A stretch of DNA of 64,000 nucleotides from Paragonimus skrjabini miyazakii (taxonomy: Eukaryota; Platyhelminthes; Trematoda; Plagiorchiida; Troglotrematidae), in NCBI GenBank assembly GCA_014338405.1, contig JTDE01000156.1, positions 69,575 to 133,574 on the forward strand, written 5' to 3'. The position numbers were made by a program, and so were the translations under genes. Shown piece by piece: positions 49,711 through 60,150 of this stretch; position 1 is the first letter of the stretch; the number at the start of each line of letters is the position of its first letter. The notes beneath the pieces are model-generated. The model worked only from the letters and a program-made list of their open reading frames with translations, was not told where the DNA came from and made no database searches.

Positions 49711-52223
49711 TTAAACCCTTTAAGAATGGTTATTGCACTAAAACAGATCCAACACATTCCAGGCTTCCAAATTCCTACAACTAATTTTTAAAAGAAGACC
49801 GCGAAAATAGGAAGAAGGATATTCTGCTATTTGCGAACTGTAGCAACGAATGCGTTTGTTGTGTATGTATGGACATAGTTTTTTGTCTACTAGTGTTCTT
49901 CGAATACAGTGGGTCATTACATCGCCTCACATTAATCGAACATAGGATAGCCCATCTCTGAGTTAGAATCCCTTCTGCTTCTATGCACAGCGGAAATTAA
50001 GTATTACTTCCAGGGAACTGCCCAGTCAGTGTCACATGAGTACAGTTGTTGTGACAGTTCCTGCAATGGCCTGTATTTCGGATTACTTTTTTTGTGTTTG
50101 TTGTACTTCTAACTAGTCCTTAAAGAATGAATCATTGCAGTCCGTTTCATTTTGACATTTTATTATGTTTTTAACTTTATTACGGCGTCAACTGAAAATT
50201 TGCGTTACACCCACGTATGTGCGCCCAACTTTTGCTTCGTTATGCCCATTCGTGGTTGTTCAAAGTCAACATCATCCAGGCGTGTTATCTGAACACTTAG
50301 GTCTGACTGTCCACGGTCTTTTTAAACCGATGTGGCTTCAGACAGTGCAACCGCAGATGGTTGGTATATATATTAAACCGTTTCGATCGTGATTATTTAT
50401 TCTTTGTAGATTGTTCTCTTTATGATTAACCTGTCATTATTTTGCCAGTCGCCTATCATGATGAGATGCCCAGTGCTGTCAAAGAAACCGAGGTTTTCAC
50501 TAACACCGACTATTTGAGTAGAACTGACGACAGACCTGTCCTGCACTCGACAACGATTCTTTGCTCTGATATGTCCAGCACTTGTAATGAATGCTATTAA
50601 GCCGGAACTCATAGCAGATTGTACAAACGTTGTGAAATTGATTACAAACACAGTGCAGTGGACTCCGATTTTTTTTCATCGTTCATCTCATTTTACATTC
50701 CGTTGTATTGAAATGTTATTGTAAACAATGTCCTTGTTTTTCTCATTTAACTTAGGATACGTAAAACTATTAACGACATCCATTTTAGATATAACAGTTA
50801 TCATAGTTTGTTGATAAGTCAGTGAGCATTGCGCACACCTGGTGGTTCACATACACGGGAAGGGTGCGATGGTCTGGTTTGTCTGGCAAACAGCCCAACT
50901 TTCTGTTGACATGTAGATGTCCAGCACTAAATGCTTCCAAGCTGTATGGCGTAAAGATGTGGCAAGCGTGAACTGTCCAAACGTATCGTTTCAATCTATA
51001 TGCCACCGTCGTTGCCTTCCGGTACGAGGTGCTGTTCGAAGAACTGTCGGAACTGCCGTCACCTGATGAAATTTTGTCGTGTGTGAGTGATCATCTTCGA
51101 AAAATGTAGGTTTCTCCGATCGCCTAAAAATCAACCATTTCTGCAAACAAGTAGTCATACTCGATTGTGAGTAGGGACACAACGTTCCGCGCATAAAGAC
51201 TGAATTCATTGCACTAATACAGTAGGTGGAACCCCCGATGAAGAAGGCTTCGACTTGGGCCCCTCACGCATTTGTGTTACATTACCAAACTACATCACCC
51301 TCTACCAATGCAAAGTGTATATCATAAGTTATGTTTTCGTCGTGTTTTCGTATTGGCTACACCTCTCAATTCCCTTCCATTAATCATGGAACGTCCGGCT
51401 CCTACGCTGGACAATTTCCAAGAAGGAGCGAACTCTTACGCGCATCCTGAGTAAGCACGCTTCAAGATGGTCTAATTTCAGGTTTATGTGAAAACATGTC
51501 AGACTGATTCGACTGCAAGAGAATATACTGATTCTGTGAAGCTTTAGTAAGGTTCTGTCGCGCAAAATGAATTAGTACAACCAGTCGAGAGAAACTGACT
51601 TCAGTGTTTGCCTACCAATTGAGGCAATTGACGCTTCGATTCGATTTGAGTACAAGCTGAAGCATGAACAGTTGTACAATAAACCGGTAGACAGCAAAAA
51701 AATGTCACGGTTAATTTTCAGGTTGCGTGTCTAATGGTTGCTGGCGACAGCAAATAAAGGGCCTATATTGCTAACGTCATGGGGCTTCTAATAAACTGCG
51801 GTTTGGTGAAAAAGGTCAATTGGAGGTGTACATTTATGGCAAAGGCTGATACAGGTAAAACTCAATGTTTTCTGCAAGGCAACCTTTTATTTTGGATGTA
51901 ACTGAAATGTTCCACCGGATTTACATATCAACAAGTCATGGAGCGGATTCAACGGTGAATCCAAGAATTAAAATTGAATATCCGTCATAGTCATAAACCG
52001 CTGAAGATCCTGTCACCAGCAACAGACGACAGGCAAAGCTTTCCATGCTTCTCATTGTAGTTGCCTAATTTATTTTTACATTAAATTTAACTCGCTTCTG
52101 CTTGCGGTATTACGTTTTTTATCAGAATCCTGAATGTTCATGGTTGCCATCAGCGACATAATCAGGAGGTAGACGTGGAAAATGCAACTGGTTGGGTAGG
52201 GTGCATAATTTCGGGTGTAATTT
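49711..52223. other. Unassigned stretch with a candidate exon
   Basis: No known domain was seen. On the minus strand, 50845-51066 reads as a possible exon after a tttcatcag acceptor, starting GDGSSDSSSNSTSYRK and containing FSAGHLHVNRKLGCLPDK, with a possible CAG|gtgtgc donor. A second minus-strand frame at 50397-50651 contains TSAGHIRAKNRCRVQDRS, which looks vaguely related. The plus strand is also open across part of this interval, so coding direction is uncertain and no function is proposed. Confidence 0.25.
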
Positions 52224-52312
52224 GGGTGTAGTTTTTGAGTGTCATGTAAGTGCCAGAATTTGTCCCATTGTTGCCCTCAAACTACACTTATGGTACACTC
52301 AAAATACACTCA
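52224..52312. repeat. Imperfect inverted repeat (hairpin)
   Basis: The arm GGGTGTAGTTTTTGAGTGTCATGTAAGTG (52224-52252) pairs imperfectly with the arm at 52285-52312 (starts CACTTATGGTACACTCAAAA), separated by about 32 bp. Both arms are GT/AC-rich repeats of a GGGTGTA-like motif, which also occurs at 52213-52219. It may be a small foldback element or chance within GT-rich DNA. Confidence 0.45.
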
Positions 52313-54504
52313 TACTAACTGGGTGGCTACATACAAATCGATGGCCATTCTACTCGGTCCGCTACTAGTCGATAGATTCGTTGGCCACCTGGAGACGACC
52401 ACTAACATAAGCAGAACGGAGTAGTTATTACGCAATTGGGTAAACGAACACGTTCTGGTCGGGGTCGGCAAACGTTTATGGGTATTACAGTGTCGGAAAC
52501 CAGTCAGACTCCACTAACCGGTATCTTGGATCGCAGGATACCTGTTGACATTTCTACCTAAATTGAGTCTGGCAAAGACCTTTCAGATACGTTACGCAAC
52601 AAAACTCAAAGGCTCATTCGGTTCCCAGAGGTGGTAGCAATTAACAAATGGACGCCACCTCGCTGTGTGCAAAAACTTGCTAATCAGTGCAAGATTGCCA
52701 TGATAACTAGTGAGCACTGATGTGTGTGCGTGTGTGTATAGGGTTGTCGATTTTGTTGTTTGGCTTCCCAATATCTATTGAACTGCAGAATGTACCTGAT
52801 GAAATGCAATGAAATGTGCTCGAAAGACATTGTTTAAAAAATTACTTCTGACCAATTTGCTCAAACCAGTGAATCTCTCCAACGTTAAGAATTAGTTGAA
52901 CGCAAGAAGTCGTGGCTAACAGTAATATTGGACGTTTCGCTAGATCTAAGGTAAAAACTAACCAACCCGTCTGATGGAGTTGATGCATTCGGTAACAGTC
53001 TCATGAAGGATACATCTCACTGTGGCAGATAACCAAATGTGAAGCGCGTTTATTCCAACACTCGGTGGAATATCTCGACACGGTAGTGAAATATGACCAA
53101 AGCCCACTGTAGATAGAGTGCGGACAACACGGGCGATAGGACGAGTCAGTGCCCAACAAGATTGAACCAACGGACGAGGAATGACAGGCGATAAACTCCG
53201 ACAGAAGGCGTCGATCATACAGACAAACCGGACAGAAGTGCACACGGTGTGTGTGAACGAAAGCCGGGGATCTGCTGTGGACCGGAATTCGGCTTCATAA
53301 ATGCGGGCAAGTGTGTGACTTGGCAACCAGTGAGTTGGGCAATAAAGACTGTGCCTTATAAAACACCCTTGCCCTACATTATGAGCATCGGTTTGATAAA
53401 TTTATGCTGACTCGCCCATCAGTATTCGTGTTCATTGTTTCGTTGATAAGTCGAGATATTCGTGAACTCTGTAGACTTAGCAACAAGGGGCATACCAGTA
53501 AGAATTTAAAAATTCGGTTTAAGTGGTGGTTCCATAGGTGCTTATTTTTGGAAACGGAATGGATTAAAATTGCCAACCTCTCCGAGCCTACAAGACGGTA
53601 TACAAAAGGCATGTTTGTCAAGGGAGGAACTATCAGTTCACCAGTTCACAAAGACCATTTTGTGATTTGATATGACTGACAGTTGCGTCCAGTGGGAAAC
53701 TCTACAACGAAGAACATATACTAGGCATCGATTAAAAGAATATCCGGTATGAATTATCCAGTAGGCTAGTGGATTCGTCGATAGTAGATCTCTTGAAGCT
53801 TAGTGGTAAACAAAAGCTGAGCTTGAGATGGTCCAACTGAGACAGTGACTCAAGTTTAAGGGTCAACTCGAAACGTTCAGAGAGAATACGTCAACTAAAT
53901 CTAGTGTTTATGCTGAATCTCCTAGTCACGTTTTCTAATACAAAGTCCACAGATTTAAGCACGCCGTAACTTCTGCATCGCCGAAAGAAACACCTATAAA
54001 CGAGCGCCCACCAATACTATACAGCTCATGGAAGTGGCACGATGGGGAATGTGTTCTGTCTTCATGGGACCCAGTGTTAGCCGCCGAAATGAGCACGTCA
54101 AGAAGTCTTTGGCATAAGGACATCAGTAGATAACCGAAGAGGAGGCACGGCAAGCATGTAAGGGAAGTTGATATACGGAAGAACAAAGCTGGATTCAATG
54201 GAGTTGTCATGCAGGCCTGACTGTTGTGAGACAGCCCAAAGAAACTGAACTTAGGAGGAGATGACCGCTGAGGTGTTCGTTTTATTTCGCATATACTGTT
54301 ACTCTACTTGTACCATTTCAGTAGCATGGCTCCATCCCTAAATTCAACATTACAAGTTAAATTTGCAATATCCGTCTGCATTCTTCAGTGATAGACACCT
54401 CAATTCGGAGCAGTATTATTTGACAAATTGAGTTATAAAGAAAAAATGTTGCCTATTTTGAATGTTTGTTCCGAGTTCGTGTTTTATTATTCCTTTGTAC
54501 TTCC
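52313..54504. other. Flank of the Penelope-like element, no clear gene
   Basis: A GC-richer block at about 52960-53360, with a late CAATAAAGAC signal at 53340, precedes an 88-codon plus-strand frame (53404-53670, with SNKGHTSKNLKIRFKWWF) and other broken frames to 54240. Their position suggests they could be the 5' part of the Penelope-like element, but I could not match them to its N-terminal domain. A short GT-rich microsatellite lies at about 52720-52740. Confidence 0.35.
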
Positions 54505-56031
54505 AGTAAGTTCGAACGAAGAATATCAGAAGAATTAAAAATTCTACAACAAATGAACTTAATCAGCTGAACAACAGCGAAGGCTTTACAACCAAGAGGC
54601 TCTCATACGCTTCAGCTTTATGAATTGCCCCAGCTTCAGAAGGACAATATGACACTGCGACCAGTTTTTTCGATATCTAACTCACCCCAACATAGGCTAG
54701 CAAAGTGGCTGGTTAGGATGTTAGAGCTAGTGAAACAATCAATATGCAAACATTCGCTGAAAGACAGCATCCAATCGGCTAAAAGTCTCCACAAGGTCAA
54801 TATTCATAAGAAATACATGTCAGTCCGTTATTCACGAGCGTACCCCTACATGAAACTATTCGCATCATATATGATTATGTCATTGTGAATCAACTGGATG
54901 TACCCATTTCAATGGCTACACTCCAACGCCTCCTTCTTTTACGTACATCAAATGTCATATTCTACCTCCAACATAAAAACTATAGGCAAATTGATGGCGT
55001 AGCCGTGGGAAGTTCCTTAGGACCTAGCTTGGCTGATATTTTTATGGATCGTCTAGAAAGCCGAGTGCGGGGGACCATTTCTAAGACAGATATATTTCTT
55101 CGATATGTGGATGATATGCTAGTTTTTACCGATAGTACGAACATGCCGAAGAAGTTCTGACGGTATTCAACGGACTGCATGCTAACATTACATTAAATTC
55201 TGAACATCACTGTAACGACTCCCTTTCGCTTTTGGATAACCGCCTTACTCGAAGGACTGGCAATTCAGTACAGCGCTCAGTTGATCGCAACCGCACTTGG
55301 AATGGCCGATACTTACGCTTCAACAGCTTGGTGCCAGGGCATTATAAAACAGGCCTCATCAAAACGTTGTTCTATAGAGCCAGAAAGATTTGCACCCAAG
55401 ACACAATCCATGGCGAACTACAGCTAATTAGTCGAGTTCCGTTGGACAACGGGTACCCATAATCACTGATGTCCAAGTTTTCAAATAAAAGACCGCACGA
55501 ACAAACGCTGTTGGTGGTACCAAAGATGAAAGCCTTTCTACAACTGCCTTTCAAAGGGGACGCCGATTGAAGGCCGCTGTATTATGGATGTACAATGCTG
55601 CAGAGCTCGTGTCAACCTAAACCAAAAAACGGATTTCTGTTCCACCTATAAAACCTCAGATACCTCCGTTCGCCAGATCCCATATCATTTACCGATTTCC
55701 ATGCAGTTTCCAGGTCGAATACATTGGCATGAAGGAATAACAACTGAAGTTTCGGATCTCGGAACATGGGTGAGGAAACGTGTGACGCAGATGTAACTTG
55801 ATACCCATGTGTAGACCCAGCAACCGCCACACAAAACCGCCGTCAACAGCGATCGCTCGTCCTCTCCTGGAGAGCCATCACCATGTGGACCCCAAGCAAG
55901 CATTCACAGTTGTTTATGCAACTGATAAGCCCCGGTTGTTAAGGTATGCTGAGGCAGTTGCTCTGAGAAGTTGATGTCCACCACTTTATGTGCAGATAGA
56001 CTATTTTGTTAGTTTATCTCTCTCGTGGTAG
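54505..56031 (+). mobile_element. Penelope-like element with RT and GIY-YIG domains, broken
   Basis: A decayed retroelement of the Penelope class, which links a telomerase-like RT to a GIY-YIG endonuclease. From 54505 one frame runs SKFERRISEELKILQQ, a TGA, then RGSHTLQLYELPQLQKDN and NSPQHRLAKWLV, the conserved fingers. After a frameshift come FTSVPLHETI, YRQIDGVAVGSSLGPSLAD (54985-55040) and the catalytic RYVDDMLVF (about 55100). After another shift, RTWNGRYLRFNSLVPG, RARKICTQDT and DNGYP mark the RT end (55270-55460). The endonuclease part includes SHIIYRFPC and EYIGMKE at about 55675-55740, then RISEHG. The C-terminus (LLESHHHVDPKQAF, LRYAEAV and YVQIDYFVSLSLSW) stops at 56029-56031. Several shifts and stops make it inactive, although the YVDD box survives. 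Confidence 0.88.
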
Positions 56032-57600
56032 TGTTGCTGATTAGCGAACAGTTCTACCGTTTTTTCCCCCTATGCGTCCAGTTTCACATTTGACCCCTGT
56101 CTTCCGCCTTATAATCTCCTGCTCATAACTTGCTGGCGAGCGAAGAAAGTTAGTGGCAATCCGTTGATTCTGATCACGGTTCCTCCATACCCTACTTCAA
56201 TGGCTATTTCCAGGCAAGCTAAAGTGCTAAGCAGCTTTATGTTATGTCAAACGGTAAGCAGTCGTACCACGGTTTAAAGTCTACAGCCCTTTCTTCCCCT
56301 CCAAAGTTGTTCCTACAAAGTTTACTGAATGTTTTCTACCTAACACACGTGTAGTGTTCACCCTATCTGATGCAGTAGTTTGCGTCATAGCCAACTTAAG
56401 ATTTTGAAGTTGCAAGTAGAAATTTGTACGTAGTTTTAGCAGAGCTTTTGTCTTAATTTTTAGGACAGCTGTAAGGAATTTAAAGTTTTCGATTATGTTC
56501 CTTTAACCCTATCTCGCTCAAGAATACACGCCCAAATTTTCCTAATCTCTGTGTGCCATTTAACCATGTGGTATCTCTAGGATCCTCGTGGACCTCCTTT
56601 CAAATCCCCAAAGTACTTCAGTGTCCATTTTTACAGTCGGTTTTCAGTCCTGCAAATGGTATTTTGGATGCGACCTCACGCATGTCTGATGAGACGCAAT
56701 AGCATCTGTCTCCCATGAAGTAAACGTGTTCCACAATATGAACAACGTTCTGTTCTGCTAATAGACTTCAGAACCCTTCCAAATCACAACCAAGTCTTTC
56801 GTTATCCCCGTTCCCCTAGATTCTTTCTGTTCTCCTTGTATGCCAAGGCGTACCGTATGCGAACTTTCCACAATCTTCGGTAGATCACAACGGATGCAGT
56901 AGGGACATTTAATGTATGCGGTAAAACTACTGATGAATACTGAAAACAATAGTGGTTGTTACGACCGAACAGTCTTCGAGCAACACGTGAAAAATTACGA
57001 TCAGCATCTTCATGACAATAAAACGCGCAAAACAAACAGATGAACATCCCAAATTTGGCAGTAAGTATCAATATAACAACTTAGCTTGAAGGTGATTAAA
57101 TGTTACAAAGTGGAAGTCCTTCTGATAAACTAAACAGAACCGAAAAAGCTCACCTCTTGTGAAGCACGCTAAATAAAGGGAAATCGATCACACAGTGACC
57201 TCCAAACCAGTGAAACAATATGTACGGGTATGTTCGGTTAAGTTGCACAATTAAAGGAGAGTTATATACGAAGGGGCCAAGTACAAAATGTGGACATTGG
57301 ATACACCCAAAAAGGAATTTTCCAACAAAATCGAATTCGCGCGATATGCAGCATTCCAGGCAATACATCCGGGATATTCTTGAGGATGAGAGAAGCTCTC
57401 CATACTTCCCACCTTAGTCTTTGGATCGACTGACCTCAAATGGCTCGCGGATGAAAGCCCTTCTTTATGACTCCCACCCTGAACCTCTGACACTGTTTAG
57501 ACGCCCAGCAGCCTCTCCAAACATCGACTTTTGATGCCCTGCTTTCTAGTACTGGCAGACAAATCATATGTGATATGCATAATACGATATCTCATTTTCT
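56032..57600. other. No gene recognised between retroelements
   Basis: This interval follows the Penelope-like element and precedes the BEL/Pao fragment. Open frames on the minus strand (56758-57071, 57150-57368 and 57251-57493) lie downstream of the integrase in its reading direction and could be its decayed 3' part, but no motif confirms it. Confidence 0.4.
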
Positions 57601-58044
57601 AATGAGCTATTCAGTGACAATATCCCTCAGAATTCACAGACGGTTTAAGCTTCGTTTTGAAACTCCCGCTTTAGTTTTCATACAAACAGTACAGATTAAT
57701 CCGCCCAAAACGGAGAAATACCGCACAATCAAACCAACGGTTCTGCGGAGTTCCATCGACTTCAACCAGCACGACATCGTCCATCGGAAAGTTGACTTCT
57801 TAACAAACAGTTTTGTCGAGTTTAAAGAGTCGAAAGATACTCCCTCATCCATCTTTTCCAAAATATCGATGCCAGACAACTGGCTTCTTCTCATCGCGCA
57901 GTGTAACATTGGGTAGGTGTTACTTCAAGTTTGTATCCGACACTATCTCCTTGAAGCAACAGGTCAGTGAGCGACAAGGAGGCAGATTGAATGTCAACAC
58001 ACATCAATGGTACGACCAGGCGACTACTGAGTATTCGTTCAGTT
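57601..58044 (-). other. Possible C-terminal part of the BEL/Pao polyprotein
   Basis: On the minus strand a 91-codon frame (57634-57909) contains LSGIDILEKMDEGVSFDS and LRRTVGLIVRYFSVLGGL. It directly follows the integrase fragment in the same direction. I do not recognise the sequence itself; the assignment rests on position only. The plus strand is also open here (57575-57916). Confidence 0.3.
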
Positions 58045-58494
58045 TTAACCAACAATACCAACAGATTTTGGTCGTCCAGCGTCCGCTCTTCGGAACCTTT
58101 GTTCTGAGTTCGTCAAACCGACCTTACATGTGATATCTCTTCGCAGTAGCCCCTCATTTACGTTATTTTGGTCTAACTTCCCACTCCAACTTTGAAGCTG
58201 TTCGTCAGCACCCACAAAGTTTGGGCTATTATCCAACTGAATTTCAGTTGGTGTTCCTCCTCTTCCGGTAAATCGAATCAGTAGCATAAGTAAAGTGTCG
58301 ATGCTTATGGAGTGAGATGTCTTCTGATGAACCGCCTTAGACTTTAAGCAAGTAAATGGGCAACCATATTTTTATTCAATTGTCCGATCTCCTTTCAATT
58401 TGACTGAGCCAAAATAATCAAAGTCCACATGTGAAGAGTGGTGCTAAGCAGGCTGCGTTCTCACAGAAGAAAGTGAAGCCATCAACTGTTTGTC
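58045..58494 (-). mobile_element. BEL/Pao LTR retrotransposon integrase fragment, broken
   Basis: The minus strand holds one continuous frame with two internal stops (TAG and TAA). In order it shows TDKQLMASL, VDFDYFGSVKLKGDRTIE, KYGCPFTCLKSKAVH and RFTGRGGTPTEIQLDNSPNF followed by VGADE. This is the integrase core of BEL/Pao elements (usual DYFGP, RYGCLFTCL, AVH, RF..RRG and SDNGTNFVGA), with the first catalytic Asp in DYFG and the second in LDN. The region with the third acidic residue is degraded. The integrase inserts the reverse-transcribed copy into the genome. The element's upstream part runs into the assembly gap and its LTRs were not found, so it is an inactive fragment. Confidence 0.85.
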
Positions 58495-58669
58495 AGTTGC
58501 CGTATTCTCAAGATGACAAAAGACTTATTGACCTATGACATTTTTGATCACCGCGGCACTGTGTAGAATCCAAAACCGTTAATGAATCGTTGCAAGCACA
58601 AGAGCCTTCCCAACATGGCCTTTTTTTAAGTGGAATTGACGGATAACATTCTCTGACATGTGATGAAAT

Positions 58670-58895
58670 NNNNNNNNNNNNNNNNNNNNNNNNNNNNNNN
58701 NNNNNNNNNNNNNNNNNNNNNNNNNNNNNNNNNNNNNNNNNNNNNNNNNNNNNNNNNNNNNNNNNNNNNNNNNNNNNNNNNNNNNNNNNNNNNNNNNNNN
58801 NNNNNNNNNNNNNNNNNNNNNNNNNNNNNNNNNNNNNNNNNNNNNNNNNNNNNNNNNNNNNNNNNNNNNNNNNNNNNNNNNNNNNNNNNNNNNNN
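58670..58895. other. Assembly gap (226 N)
   Basis: A run of N between the BEL/Pao fragment and a SINE-like copy. The open frame crossing it is an artefact. Confidence 0.99.
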
Positions 58896-58910
58896 TTTGA
58901 ATAATTAGTG

Positions 58911-59153
58911 AGAGTTCGGGGATTTAGGCTGTCTCAAAACTGTGGTTGGCATGCCACTCTCGCAAACACGACGGTCAGAGTGCAAAATCCGATCCAAACA
59001 AGGGTATGCATTGCTGATAAGCTCTAATAAGAGCGACACTCGAGTCTAGTGCTTCCTTTCGAAGTGGGCTAGCCGAACGGTTTATATGAATTCAAAGGCT
59101 GCAATCAAGTATGTGTGTTCAATTTTAACATAACCTTAATCCCCGAACCTTCA
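58911..59153 (+). repeat. SINE-like element with inverted terminal blocks
   Basis: The left end GTTCGGGGATTTAGGCTGTCTC and the right end (AACATAACCTTAATCCCCGAAC) are imperfect inverted repeats of about 30 bp. Inside are the family blocks in plus orientation: GATAAGCTCTAATAAGAGCGAC, CTCGAGTCTAGTGCTTCC, TTTCGAAGTGGGCTAGCC and GGCTGCAATCAAG. The tRNA-like head is replaced by a short sequence of unknown origin. With a terminus at each end it resembles a foldback or MITE-like version of the family. Confidence 0.65.
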
Positions 59154-59154
59154 C

Positions 59155-60150
59155 CAATTTAGGCTTGACTACCATGCTAACAGCTGCTTATCAGGTCTCG
59201 GTGGAGGACGGTGTTAAGGGCGAGTACCGGACAGATGGTCGCTTGCTGAATATTCGACGTTTCGGTTCCCAAAGCTGGCTTTGTACTTCAACGATTCGTA
59301 TTTTTCAGTTCAAAGATGATAATGTGTTGTCTGTACACAGCGAAGATGAATTTCAGATACGTTATGTTTTCCGCGACCGAGGTATCCAAATTTGGTTTAG
59401 ATATAAACACAGGTAAAACCGTTTTGTCCCCCAGCCTTCTCGCGGAAGTAGCGCTGTACCTGCATCTAGATTCCGCCTCAGCGGAGACGCTGTTTATAGC
59501 TGTGCAGAGTGCTGCGTTCTGTCGATAGATCTGTCCTCGAACCGCGAACTGTGAGATAATGTGGCGTAAGCTTCTGCTTCTTTCGGACGCCTTGAAAGGC
59601 GTGCCTAGAAAAACCGAAAGCTGCTTGTCTACTGCTCATGGATGCCGTCTACGTTGCTGTATGGCAGCAAAACTCAGAAACTGTATCGGCAAAATGTGCG
59701 TTGACTCAGTCGTTTCCATGCTCATTGTCCAAAACGCATCTTGGGTATTCGGACGTGGTTTCGAACTCTGAGGAACTGTGGAGAGCGTACAGGGACGAGT
59801 TTGAAGCCATTCTGATGTTTGATCAGGTTAGTTGGCTCGGAAACCCCAGTATAACTGGTGACGAACGAACTTCATAGCAGGTACCTTATGGGCAAGTGAA
59901 AGCGGATAAGCCAAGTCCTGAAGGCAAAACCAAGCAAAATCAGGATGCTATCCCGTTAAATCTTTTGCTTTGTGATGTCTATTTCAAATCTTGGGTGGAC
60001 TTGGAATTCAGCCAGACAGTCTGAAGGAGTATGATCCGGAAGGGCCTCCGAAAGTTCAACAAGTAACAATTGCGCAGCCGTGAATTCAAGCGCGCAGTGT
60101 CTTAGTACGTAATGAAACGACTATGTGATGCTTCGATGAAATTGACTGTG
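59155..60150 (+). mobile_element. LINE copy 2 (same family as 4900-7800), 3' part
   Basis: Only the RT end and 3' untranslated region are present. The frame at 59165 contains DGVKGEYRTDGRLLNIRRF, the stretch preceding the RT palm, followed in shifted frames by FGLDINTGKTVL and later VVSMLIVQNASWVFG, which parallels the CPRSILGIRK block of copy 1. Beyond the coding part, 59900-60150 matches copy 1 at 7530-7790 (shared CCAGGATTTTATCC-like, ATNATCCGGA and TTGCGCAG..GTGAATT blocks). The catalytic aspartates are altered (FKDDN) and frames are broken. Confidence 0.72.

Noticed and set aside
52720..52742. GTGTGTGTGCGTGTGTGTAT microsatellite
   Set aside because: Too short and ordinary to be of interest.
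58660..58908. Open frame across the N run
   Set aside because: Artefact of ambiguous bases.
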